Below, one piece after another: positions 1 through 6,413 of a DNA stretch of 7,905 nucleotides. Source of the DNA: a bacterium (GTDB taxonomy: Bacteria; SZUA-182; DTGQ01); NCBI GenBank assembly GCA_040755755.1, contig JBFLZW010000037.1, forward strand, positions 1 through 7,905, given 5' to 3'. The notes beneath the pieces are model-generated. The model saw nothing but the letters and a program-made list of their open reading frames with translations. It did not search any database and was not told where the DNA came from. Both the position numbers and the translations under genes were made by a program. How positions within the stretch are numbered: the stretch's first letter is position 1; each line of letters begins with the position of its first letter.

Positions 1-4
1 CTGG

Positions 5-21
5 CATGATAATCACTCCTT
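5..21 (-). promoter_or_regulatory. Shine-Dalgarno site and start codon of a gene leaving the window
   Basis: On the minus strand AAGGAG (21-16) stands 8 nt before an ATG (7-5) followed by CCA. This is the best-spaced ribosome site in the foreign segment and suggests that a gene, possibly a transposase, begins here and continues outside the window. A second ATG at 70-68 in this segment has a poorer upstream site. Only two codons are visible, so the product cannot be identified. Confidence 0.4.
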
Positions 22-97
22 TCAGACCTTTTTTGATACCTCTTCTCTGGTACCAAGGATATTTTACCATGTCCGAACCTCTTTTTGTTTTCTATGT

Positions 98-118
98 GGT
101 CGCGTATTTATGGCGACC
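98..118. repeat. Hairpin next to the hsdR breakpoint
   Basis: GGTCGC at 98-103 pairs perfectly with GCGACC at 113-118 around a 9-nt loop (GTATTTATG). It lies about 4 bp from the point where HsdR similarity stops. It could be a subterminal transposase-recognition hairpin of an inserted element. It also supplies the stop codon (TAA in its loop, minus strand) that ends the hsdR reading frame at 108. Confidence 0.5.
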
Positions 119-1658
119 TGTACTTAGTCAGATGGTCGTACTTGAAGAGAGGAGTACCGGTAAAGCCAATAAACGATGCGTTGGGCAGTGCCAGGCGCAT
201 GTTGCGGGCAAGCTTGCCTGCCTGAGTGCGGTGCGCCTCGTCCGAGATAACGATGATATCGTCGCGGCGGCTGTAGGGTTTTTCGGGATTCACGTCCTGG
301 TTGAACTTGTGGATCAGGCTGAAGACGTACCGGTGGTTTTCCTTAAGCAATTGCTTCAGCTCTTTGCCCGACCCAGCACGTGGAGTTTTCTCGTTAGCCA
401 CCCCGCAACCGACAAAGGTGCGGTATATCTGTCCGTCCAGATCATTGCGGTCGGTCATCAGCACAAAGGTGAAATTGCCCGGCACCTTGCGCCGCACTTT
501 TTCTGCAAAGAAGGCCATGGAATATGACTTGCCGCTGCCCTGAGTGTGCCAGAAAACACCGAGCTTTCCCAAACCTGGGTGTACTGATTCCACCAACGAC
601 AGCACCTTGGTTTCTTCCCTGGGTTTCGCCTTCAGTTTCCTCTTTGGTTCCTCCGGTCCGGTTTCCTGCGATTCGGTGAGAGCGAGATAATCCCCATCAA
701 TGGCCTGTTCGCGGGGCAGCTCAATAACACGGGTGCGCAAACGCTCCTCTGGCGGGAACAGTTTTTTCAGCTCCTCCTGCTTGTTAACTGATGCCATAGC
801 ATTGTTCACGCCCAGCACCTGATGGTTTCGTCCCACGATCTTGCGTACCCCTCCAGGCTTGCTCGCATCGAACAGGATGAAATTCTCCACGATATCCAGC
901 AGGCAATCTTTGGCAAGCATGCCGTTGAGCAGCACCTCGGCATCCACGCTGCCCTTGTCCTTCTCATCGAGCCGCTTCCATTCGCAAAAATGCTCCCATT
1001 GGCTCGTAATAGAGCCGTAGCGAGCCCTATCGCCATTGCTGACAATTAAAAATGCGTTGTGGTAGAAGGCGTGACCTATGACATGCTCATCCAGGTAGTC
1101 GCACAGGTTGCCGTCAAAACCAGCACGGATGTTTTTATAGACTGCCTTGAGTTCGATAAACACGAGCGGCAGACCGTTAACGAAACAAACCAGATCAGCA
1201 CGGCGATTATAGTTCGGTGCTCGTAATCCGGTAAGCTTAAGTTCCCGCACAGCGAGAAAGCGGTTATTCGCGGGATTGTCAAAGTCAATAACCTTTGCCT
1301 GAACATGGCGCAGGTTTCCTTTGGCATCTTGATAGCTCACCGGCACGCCATCTCGGATGTATTTGTAGAACGTCTGATTGTGCTGGACCAGCGATCGTGT
1401 GAAGTCATAGCGGGTGAGATTTTTCACTGCGTCGTCAATAGCCTTGTCCGGCAATTCCTTGTTGAGTTTCACAAGTGCGGCCCGCAGGTCACGAATCAGC
1501 ACTATCTCACGGGTGTCGGTACGGCCCAGTGTGCCATTCTGCCCGAAGACTTCTTCGTTCCAGGCGTAAATATTATCCCAGCCAAGCACCTTTTCCAGAT
1601 GCTCAGCAAAGGTGGCCTGCACCAGTCGGTCTTCGCTATTGATGTCGGTAAAAGCCAT
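108..1658 (-). CDS. hsdR: Type I restriction enzyme subunit R (HsdR), truncated after helicase motif III; probable pseudogene
   Basis: HsdR is the nuclease and ATP-driven translocase of type I R-M enzymes. The 516 residues begin with MAFTDINSEDRL, a typical start for the family. A PD-(D/E)XK nuclease site is visible (D155, then E169-L170-K171). The SF2 motor begins with Walker A (GSGKS, 374-378), has DEAH at 473-476 and motif III GFTGTP at 498-503. Similarity ends at K512, and the last four residues (YRSP) come from unrelated sequence. Full-length relatives are about 1,000 residues or more, so motifs IV-VI and the C-terminal region that contacts the methyltransferase are missing. The charged stretch at about 290-365, between the nuclease and motor parts, appears normal for this subfamily as I recall it. 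The start ATG follows AGAGGGAG at 12 nt. It is the last gene of the operon. Identity is certain; loss of restriction function is inferred. Confidence 0.93.
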   Translation of the reverse strand: MAFTDINSEDRLVQATFAEHLEKVLGWDNIYAWNEEVFGQNGTLGRTDTREIVLIRDLRAALVKLNKELPDKAIDDAVKNLTRYDFTRSLVQHNQTFYKYIRDGVPVSYQDAKGNLRHVQAKVIDFDNPANNRFLAVRELKLTGLRAPNYNRRADLVCFVNGLPLVFIELKAVYKNIRAGFDGNLCDYLDEHVIGHAFYHNAFLIVSNGDRARYGSITSQWEHFCEWKRLDEKDKGSVDAEVLLNGMLAKDCLLDIVENFILFDASKPGGVRKIVGRNHQVLGVNNAMASVNKQEELKKLFPPEERLRTRVIELPREQAIDGDYLALTESQETGPEEPKRKLKAKPREETKVLSLVESVHPGLGKLGVFWHTQGSGKSYSMAFFAEKVRRKVPGNFTFVLMTDRNDLDGQIYRTFVGCGVANEKTPRAGSGKELKQLLKENHRYVFSLIHKFNQDVNPEKPYSRRDDIIVISDEAHRTQAGKLARNMRLALPNASFIGFTGTPLFKYDHLTKYRSP

Positions 1659-1664
1659 TTTGGT

Positions 1665-1727
1665 TTATTTCTCCCTCTGCACTGTCTGTACCTTTTGCAC
1701 CATTAGCCCTTTTAGCACCGTTAGCAT
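1665..1727 (-). other. Possible leader micro-ORF before hsdR (20 codons)
   Basis: This open frame runs from ATG at 1727 to TAA at 1665-1667, begins MLTVLKGLMV, and ends 6 nt before the hsdR ATG. A 6-codon frame (1741-1721, MIITKC) starts in the ATGA at the hsdS stop and overlaps its beginning. Ribosomes leaving hsdS could therefore reach hsdR by re-initiation. Nothing recognisable is encoded, and the frame may be chance. Confidence 0.2.
1691..1725. repeat. 17/18-bp tandem duplication in the hsdR leader
   Basis: On the minus strand GCTAACGGTGCTAAAAGG (1725-1708) is followed immediately by GCTAATGGTGCAAAAGG (1707-1691). The two copies differ by one substitution and one missing base. A weaker third copy may follow at about 1690-1673. 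The repeat fills the gap between hsdS and hsdR and lies inside a 20-codon open frame (1727-1665). Confidence 0.7.
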
Positions 1728-1737
1728 TTTGTTATAA

Positions 1738-2919
1738 TCATACCGTTATCTCGCCGCTCATCAGACGAGGCAGGAGCAGATCGCGGGCTGAGCGGAGTTT
1801 TTGGTTTTGGAAAAAGAGCATTCGCAGTTGGTTATCTATCGGTACTGAAATTTCCTCGAAAGCTTGAACCAACTGATTAGGCGGAGACAAGAGCTTCTGG
1901 TTCTCGAACTCCGTCTTTGTAACTGAAGCGAATATTGCACCCGACCCAATCATATCTTCTTTGAAAAAGTGAGCGCGCATTTGGTAAAACAAGAAGGACT
2001 GGTGGCCTGAGAGGCTTCGAAGTGCAGATAGACCTCGACCAATCACGATTTTATTGAGGGTGATATTGAGCCTTCCAACAGGAGCTCGAACACTGCAAAG
2101 GATGCTGCCCTCATAGGCGACGCGGTTTTGGGCTGTAGTGTACACCCTATCAGTAACGAAGCGGTTCCCAAAATCGGCTACACCTTGGTGAAACGGCAGC
2201 CCCTCGCCTGTCTCATTGTAATACTTCGACTCTGGGCTTTGCCCCATTGTCACATCAGCAAGTTCACCAAGCGTTTTATTCTCCCACCCCTCCGGCACCC
2301 CATCTATAATGCGAGTATGTTCATGCCCAGGAAAGCGCAACCTTATGAACCACTCTTGATATAGCAACCGCACCGACTCCTCCAATAGTGCCATCCGTCG
2401 CTGGTTGTTTTCGATTAGGTCGTTGTAGATAGAGAGAATTGTTGTAATCTTGCGTTGAACTGAGAGGGATGGAAGAGCTATAGGGAAATCTGGAAATCTC
2501 TCCAATGGAATACGATCAACTGTCGCACCATTTATGATCTCAACAACTTTTCTCCATTCATGAGACATGAAGTAATAGAGAAGATATCGGCTATCAACTT
2601 TATTTGGATCAGGTCGCACAAGTGCAACGCGACGCCCAAGACAGCCTCGAAAGCCTTTAGGAATAATCGCATAACGGTGTAGTGTTGCCTCATATGTAAA
2701 GACGATGTCATCAGCTTGTGGAGTTACTCGCCGTGTCCACCTTGGGAATTCTTCTTCTGAAATATGACGAATCTGGGAGAGATCAAGGTGTCCATCATCG
2801 GTGATATTCTTGATGCCAAGAAAAATCGGCCCATCGGAAGCCTCTTTCGGTGTTGCGTGGGGTCCATCATAAATACCAATGCAGTAATCCTTGATCGGGC
2901 GTGGTGTAGAGGTCCTCAT
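1738..2919 (-). CDS. hsdS: Type I restriction-modification specificity subunit HsdS
   Basis: HsdS gives the type I methyltransferase and restriction complex its DNA target. The 393 residues show the classical two-part plan. The first target-recognition domain spans about 1-145. The central conserved helical region is about 146-200 (SLSVQRKITTILSIYNDLIENN and on to the YQEWFIRLRFPGHEH end). The second recognition domain is about 208-342, starting at the PEGWENKTLGEL motif. The C-terminal conserved helix is about 345-393 (PIDNQLRMLFFQNQKLRSARDLLLPRLMSGEI). The two recognition domains differ, so a split asymmetric target of the usual type I form is expected; its sequence cannot be read from the gene. 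The start is fixed by an in-frame TGA just upstream and by GAGGGG 8 nt before the ATG. The stop (GTATGA) overlaps an ATG. Length is normal and no break is visible. Confidence 0.95.
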   Translation of the reverse strand: MRTSTPRPIKDYCIGIYDGPHATPKEASDGPIFLGIKNITDDGHLDLSQIRHISEEEFPRWTRRVTPQADDIVFTYEATLHRYAIIPKGFRGCLGRRVALVRPDPNKVDSRYLLYYFMSHEWRKVVEIINGATVDRIPLERFPDFPIALPSLSVQRKITTILSIYNDLIENNQRRMALLEESVRLLYQEWFIRLRFPGHEHTRIIDGVPEGWENKTLGELADVTMGQSPESKYYNETGEGLPFHQGVADFGNRFVTDRVYTTAQNRVAYEGSILCSVRAPVGRLNITLNKIVIGRGLSALRSLSGHQSFLFYQMRAHFFKEDMIGSGAIFASVTKTEFENQKLLSPPNQLVQAFEEISVPIDNQLRMLFFQNQKLRSARDLLLPRLMSGEITV

Positions 2920-2996
2920 GCTCCCAACCCCTCAAAATTCCCTTGAACACCCACCGCCATCGCCCCACCTTCAGCGCTTCCCAAAACACCGCTCAT
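2916..2996 (-). other. ATGA-bridging micro-ORF between the DUF1016 gene and hsdS (26 codons)
   Basis: The frame starts at ATG 2996-2994, overlapping the DUF1016 stop in ATGA. It ends at TGA 2918-2916, overlapping the hsdS start in a second ATGA. It begins MSGVLGSAEG and is rich in Gly and Ala. The hsdS ribosome site lies inside its last codons. The likely role, if any, is translational coupling across the 73-nt gap. The product itself resembles nothing I know. Confidence 0.3.
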
Positions 2997-4042
2997 ATCT
3001 CCACCTCCAACAGCTTAACAATTTCTTCGGGTGAGGGCAACTGGCCTTTCAATTCTTTGGGCAGACGTTTGACGATACGGTAGGTAGCAACGCCGATAGG
3101 CTTATGGGTATCATGCAGAGCGTACTCGACGATTGTACGGCTTTTTTCCTTGCATAGAATGATGCCGATAGAAGGATTCTCGCCCTCGACACGGACGAGA
3201 TTATCCAAGGCAGCCAAATAAAACTGCATCTTGCCCACAAATTCAGGTTTGAACTCACCAATCTTTAATTCCAGCGCCACCAGGCATTTCAACCGGCGAT
3301 GGTAAAGGAGCAGGTCAATGAAATACTCCTTGCCGTCCACTTCCAGTCGAAATTGGCTGCCAACAAAGGCAAACAATCCGCCCATAGCGCGCAGGAAATC
3401 CTCGATACGGGCGATCAAAGCACGCTCCAATTCCCGCTCGCTGTGTTCAGAATCCAACTCAAGAAAATCGAAAGTATACTCGTCTTTGACTGCCAGTTTA
3501 GCCTGAGCGAGAATTTGAGGAGAAACGGTCTGGTCGAAATTCGTCTGGCCGAGCAGTGTTTTTTCATAGCTTTGGTTTTCTATTTGATGGATGAGGACAT
3601 TTTTTGACCAGCCGAACTTTTTCGTCATGCGCAGGTAGAATTCCTTTTCCAACAAGTCATTGCATCGCTCCAGAATGATGAGATTATGAGACCATCCGAT
3701 TTCTCGCACTAGTGGTGCGAGTTTTTCACTGGGAGAATATGTCTCGTAAAACGACTTCATCCGCCAAAGGTTGGATGCGGAAAAACCTTTAATGCCAGGG
3801 AATTCTTGCTGCAAATCGTCGGCAAGCCCCTGTACGAGGGATTTTCCCCAGCCCTGGTCCTGTTTTTGTTCCGAGATTACCCGGCCAATATCCCAGTAGA
3901 GAGACACTAACTCCTTATTGACAGCGCGCAAAGCCTCATACTGCGCCGACCGGATTCTCTCCCGGATATCCTTCAATAATTGCGAGTATCCTTCGATCGC
4001 TTTTACCATGTCACGCATCTTGGGCTGTTTTGCTTTAGTCAT
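2993..4042 (-). CDS. DUF1016/YhcG-family PD-(D/E)XK nuclease-like protein
   Basis: This 349-residue protein has the two-part layout of the DUF1016 (YhcG) family. A helical N-terminal domain at about 15-190 contains the family-like stretches LYWDIGRVISEQK and SASNLWRMKSFYETY. A C-terminal PD-(D/E)XK domain at about 195-340 carries predicted catalytic residues D243 (YFIDLLLYHRR), E258-L259-K260 and Q273 (KMQFYLAALD). All appear intact. The family is often found beside type I R-M genes and is thought to contain active nucleases, but its role there is not settled. The open frame extends further upstream over the hsdM end; ATG 4042 is chosen because family similarity starts there and GGGAAAGGG lies about 9 nt before it. 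The gene sits between hsdM and hsdS. Its stop (ATATGA) overlaps a micro-ORF start leading to hsdS. An accessory defence role is inferred. Confidence 0.92.
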   Translation of the reverse strand: MTKAKQPKMRDMVKAIEGYSQLLKDIRERIRSAQYEALRAVNKELVSLYWDIGRVISEQKQDQGWGKSLVQGLADDLQQEFPGIKGFSASNLWRMKSFYETYSPSEKLAPLVREIGWSHNLIILERCNDLLEKEFYLRMTKKFGWSKNVLIHQIENQSYEKTLLGQTNFDQTVSPQILAQAKLAVKDEYTFDFLELDSEHSERELERALIARIEDFLRAMGGLFAFVGSQFRLEVDGKEYFIDLLLYHRRLKCLVALELKIGEFKPEFVGKMQFYLAALDNLVRVEGENPSIGIILCKEKSRTIVEYALHDTHKPIGVATYRIVKRLPKELKGQLPSPEEIVKLLEVEI

Positions 4043-4086
4043 ACCCCGTGCCCTTTCCCGCAGCCTTGGACGATCACTTCTATCAT
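4039..4086 (-). other. ATGA-bridging micro-ORF between hsdM and the DUF1016 gene (15 codons)
   Basis: The frame opens at ATG 4086-4084, which overlaps the hsdM stop in ATGA. It closes at TGA 4041-4039, which overlaps the DUF1016 start in ATGA. The predicted peptide is MIEVIVQGCGKGHGV. It spans the 40-nt gap exactly and contains the ribosome site of the next gene. Translational coupling is the plausible role. A peptide function is not supported. Confidence 0.3.
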
Positions 4087-6296
4087 ATCCCCAACGCCTC
4101 AAAATTTTCCTGAATCTTTGCCGCCAGCTCGACAGCCTCTTTGTTGAGGTCTGCCAGTTCCACATGAATGTCACGGAGGGCCTGCTCAAAGTCGAAGTCC
4201 TCATCAATCTCAGATGGAGCAACCCCAACATAGCGGCCTGGTGTGAGGCTCCAGTCTGCTGCTGCAATCTCGGCGCGGGTGACGACCTTGCATAGCCCAG
4301 GCACAGCCTGCATCATACCATCCGGGAATCGGTCCTGCAACCACACGACTTGGCGATGAAAATAGGCAGCGCTTTTAAGTTGCTCAACCGCATCCTTGCG
4401 CTGTTCATCCAATTGCTTGAAACGTTTTATTGTTGCTCGGCGGTCATACAATTCAACGGCCTTCTCAATGGCCGCCATCCCGCCTACATTTCCAGCCGTT
4501 TCTCCGGCCACCTCCCCAGATACCTTTCCGGTCAGTTCCCCAACTAACTTTCCAGCCATATCCCCGGCCCGGCTGGCGAGCTTATAGAGCAGATCAACCT
4601 GCTTCACCAGCCCTTTGATTTGAGCAGCAAGCGGATCGAAGGCTTGCCGGGCAGCGTGCTGCATGTCATTAGTGGCAGGCAGAGCGGTTTCATACTGCTG
4701 GCGGAAACCCGCCAGGCCAGCAACCAGAGTTTTACGGTCAGTTTCATAGGCGGTGGCTGCTTCACGCCATTCGGCCAGTCCATCCTTGAGCATCTGCTTC
4801 TGCTCGTCCGGTATCGCTTCAATGTCTGCAATGCCTTGGACAAAAGCTTCAAAAGGTTCCCGGACAGCCTTAAGCGTGGCATCGAAAGCATCAAGCCGCT
4901 CGGAAATAACGCTACTCTCAGTGCATACCTTAGAGAGGTAGGACTTCACCAGATCGAGAAACCTGGCCTGCTGTCCTCTGTAGAGCCAGACAATGGCAGA
5001 AAGGTTAGCGAGCTGTTCAGGGCTGAAGTCATAAATCTTGCGCGTGACCTTCCGGTAGACGTTGCGGGCATCGATCATCAGCACCTGGTCGCGTCGGTTT
5101 TCGGGTTTGCCCTTGTCAAAGTGCCATAACTCGCACGGCACAGTTCGGGTATAAAAAAAGTTTGAGCGGATGGCGATCATTACGTCTACATTACCAGTCT
5201 CAACCAGTTTACGGCGCACTTCTGCCTCGCCGTGTCCGGCGCTGGATGCCTGGGAGGACATGACAAAGCCAGCGCGGCCTGTCTCTTTCAGATAACTGTG
5301 GAAATAGGATATCCATAAGTAATTGGCGTTGGAGACTGTACCCATGCTTTTCTTTCCATCGCCATTGTTTTTCTTGGCCTTTCCCTTGCTGATACCTGGC
5401 AGGCCGAATGGCAGGCGTCGATCGCCGTTGACCTTTTCAGCGTTCACCATGTCTACATTGAAGGGCGGATTAGCCATAACAAAGTCACACTTGCCCCAGA
5501 TGGGATGGACATCATCATAGAAAGTGTTGGCCTCACGGATATCGCCTTCCAGCCCGTGAACAGCAAGGTTCATCTTGGCCAGCCGGATGGTGGTTGCGGT
5601 CTTTTCCTGGCCATAGAAAGTTACCCGTTTCATGGTTTCCAGCCCTTCATTCTCGATGAAATGGCTGGACTGCACAAACATGCCGCCGGATCCGCAGGCA
5701 GGGTCAAAGATTATGCCGTGATCAGGCTCGATGACATTGACAATCGTTTGCACCAGGGAAGGCGGAGTAAAGAATTCACCGTTATCCTGTGCGCCCTGGA
5801 TTGCGAATTTCATGAGGAAATATTCATATATCCGGCCAAACACATCGCCCGATGCTGTGCGCAGAACCTCGCTATCAAAATTGCGCAGCAGGTCTTCGAG
5901 AAGGTCGTCCTCAAACCGGTCATAATCCTTGGGAAGCTGCCCCCTGAGCGGCTCAAAGTCCTCCTCGATGGCGTTCATTGCCTCGACCAGCGATTTCCCG
6001 ATAACGCCATTACCCTTGGGAATGCTGAGCAGGGCTTCATAACGAGCGTTCTCCGGCAGCATCAGCGCCCGGCGTTTTATGAAGTCGCCCTTCACCAGTT
6101 GACGTTTGGGCATCTTGCCAGACGCCTGATCTGCTTCGATCTGTGCGAGTGCAGCCTGATACCTGTTGGTTGCATGGCGCAAGAAGATCACTCCCAACAC
6201 CGGCATGCAGTATTCACTGGAAGTCAGCTTGGAATTAGCGCGAAGCTGATCAGCCGCCTCCCAAAGGCTGTTTTCGAGTTGTTCGATATTTTGCAT
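4083..6296 (-). CDS. hsdM: Type I restriction-modification DNA methyltransferase subunit HsdM
   Basis: HsdM transfers a methyl group from S-adenosylmethionine to adenine N6 at sites chosen by HsdS, protecting host DNA. The helical HsdM N-terminal domain is about 1-140. The methyltransferase core follows, with the SAM-binding motif DPACGSGG at 198-205 and catalytic NPPF at 276-279, preceded by the GEFFTPPSLV signature at 173-182. A long helical C-terminal part follows and ends in the characteristic WSLTPGRYVGVAP (682-694) and DFDFEQALRDIHVEL. At 737 residues it is longer than the roughly 500-residue classical HsdM, as in the larger subfamily. The extra length includes a Gly-every-fourth-residue run at 577-604. 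The start has AGAGGG 8 nt upstream. No frameshift is seen. The gene should be functional together with HsdS even though HsdR is broken. Confidence 0.97.
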   Translation of the reverse strand: MQNIEQLENSLWEAADQLRANSKLTSSEYCMPVLGVIFLRHATNRYQAALAQIEADQASGKMPKRQLVKGDFIKRRALMLPENARYEALLSIPKGNGVIGKSLVEAMNAIEEDFEPLRGQLPKDYDRFEDDLLEDLLRNFDSEVLRTASGDVFGRIYEYFLMKFAIQGAQDNGEFFTPPSLVQTIVNVIEPDHGIIFDPACGSGGMFVQSSHFIENEGLETMKRVTFYGQEKTATTIRLAKMNLAVHGLEGDIREANTFYDDVHPIWGKCDFVMANPPFNVDMVNAEKVNGDRRLPFGLPGISKGKAKKNNGDGKKSMGTVSNANYLWISYFHSYLKETGRAGFVMSSQASSAGHGEAEVRRKLVETGNVDVMIAIRSNFFYTRTVPCELWHFDKGKPENRRDQVLMIDARNVYRKVTRKIYDFSPEQLANLSAIVWLYRGQQARFLDLVKSYLSKVCTESSVISERLDAFDATLKAVREPFEAFVQGIADIEAIPDEQKQMLKDGLAEWREAATAYETDRKTLVAGLAGFRQQYETALPATNDMQHAARQAFDPLAAQIKGLVKQVDLLYKLASRAGDMAGKLVGELTGKVSGEVAGETAGNVGGMAAIEKAVELYDRRATIKRFKQLDEQRKDAVEQLKSAAYFHRQVVWLQDRFPDGMMQAVPGLCKVVTRAEIAAADWSLTPGRYVGVAPSEIDEDFDFEQALRDIHVELADLNKEAVELAAKIQENFEALGI
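4485..4568 (-). repeat. Seven 12-bp units in hsdM encoding a G-x-x-x-G run
   Basis: HsdM residues 577-604 read as seven tetrapeptides: AGDM, AGKL, VGEL, TGKV, SGEV, AGET, AGNV. Glycines fall at 578, 582, 586, 590, 594, 598 and 602. In the DNA each unit carries GG at codon 2 and a purine-rich third codon, and there is no insertion or deletion between units. Copies are diverged, so the array looks old and selected at the protein level. Repeated GxxxG is typical of tight helix-helix packing. Confidence 0.8.
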
Positions 6297-6319
6297 GAGT
6301 TTCCCTCTAATTTGGAGCG

Positions 6320-6339
6320 CACCTTTTATGTATCAGGTG
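6320..6339. repeat. Short inverted repeat upstream of hsdM
   Basis: CACCT (6320-6324) and AGGTG (6335-6339) form a perfect 5-bp inverted repeat with a 10-nt gap, 24 bp before the hsdM start. It could be an operator or a weak hairpin, but it is short enough to be chance. Confidence 0.2.
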
Positions 6340-6403
6340 ACAGAAATCGGCTTATATTTAAAAGCTCTTTTTTAAGCTCATTTGGTGGGATGTATTCGAT
6401 CAT
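6326..6403 (-). other. Possible small ORF between the DUF488 gene and hsdM (25 codons)
   Basis: The frame starts at ATG 6403-6401 (MIEYIPPNEL...) and ends in TAA 6328-6326, 29 nt before hsdM. A 5-codon frame (6417-6400) that begins in the ATGA at the DUF488 stop ends in the ATGA that starts this one, so a ribosome could pass through. The Pro-Pro followed by an amphipathic Leu/Lys/Glu stretch and an R-F-L end looks more protein-like than random sequence. It may be a remnant of a lost gene or a leader. No good ribosome site is seen. Confidence 0.25.
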
Positions 6404-6413
6404 TGTAGAGAAT

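Larger units (their letters stand above)
1..122 (-). mobile_element. Foreign sequence interrupting hsdR, probable end of an insertion element (partial)
   Basis: Reading the minus strand, HsdR-like coding ends at the AAG codon at 125-123. None of the three frames beyond that point resembles the expected HsdR continuation, and all close quickly. The new sequence has a 6-bp hairpin 4 bp inside the junction (98-118), then about 100 nt later a strong Shine-Dalgarno site and an ATG reading out of the window. A subterminal hairpin followed by a gene about 100 nt inward is the layout of IS200/IS605-type elements and relatives. The family cannot be fixed because only the first codons of that gene are visible and the other end is missing. 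A deletion or rearrangement junction is the main alternative. Confidence 0.45.

Noticed and set aside
1-122. Group II intron or intein as the cause of the hsdR break
   Set aside because: An intein would keep the frame open, which it does not. A group II intron normally has a GTGYG-type 5' end and its reverse-transcriptase ORF several hundred bases in, whereas here a gene starts about 115 nt from the junction.
6-527. 173-codon + strand frame at the window start
   Set aside because: It is antisense to the conserved HsdR motor region (Walker B and motif III) and shows no recognisable family.
4043-4267. 75-codon N-terminal extension of the DUF1016 reading frame
   Set aside because: It overlaps the conserved HsdM C-terminus out of frame and looks like shadow sequence; family similarity begins after Met at 4042, which has its own ribosome site.
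6297-6400. A separate hsdM promoter
   Set aside because: AT-rich hexamers such as TATAAG occur, but no -35 partner at proper spacing is evident; they are far weaker than the extended -10 near 6820.
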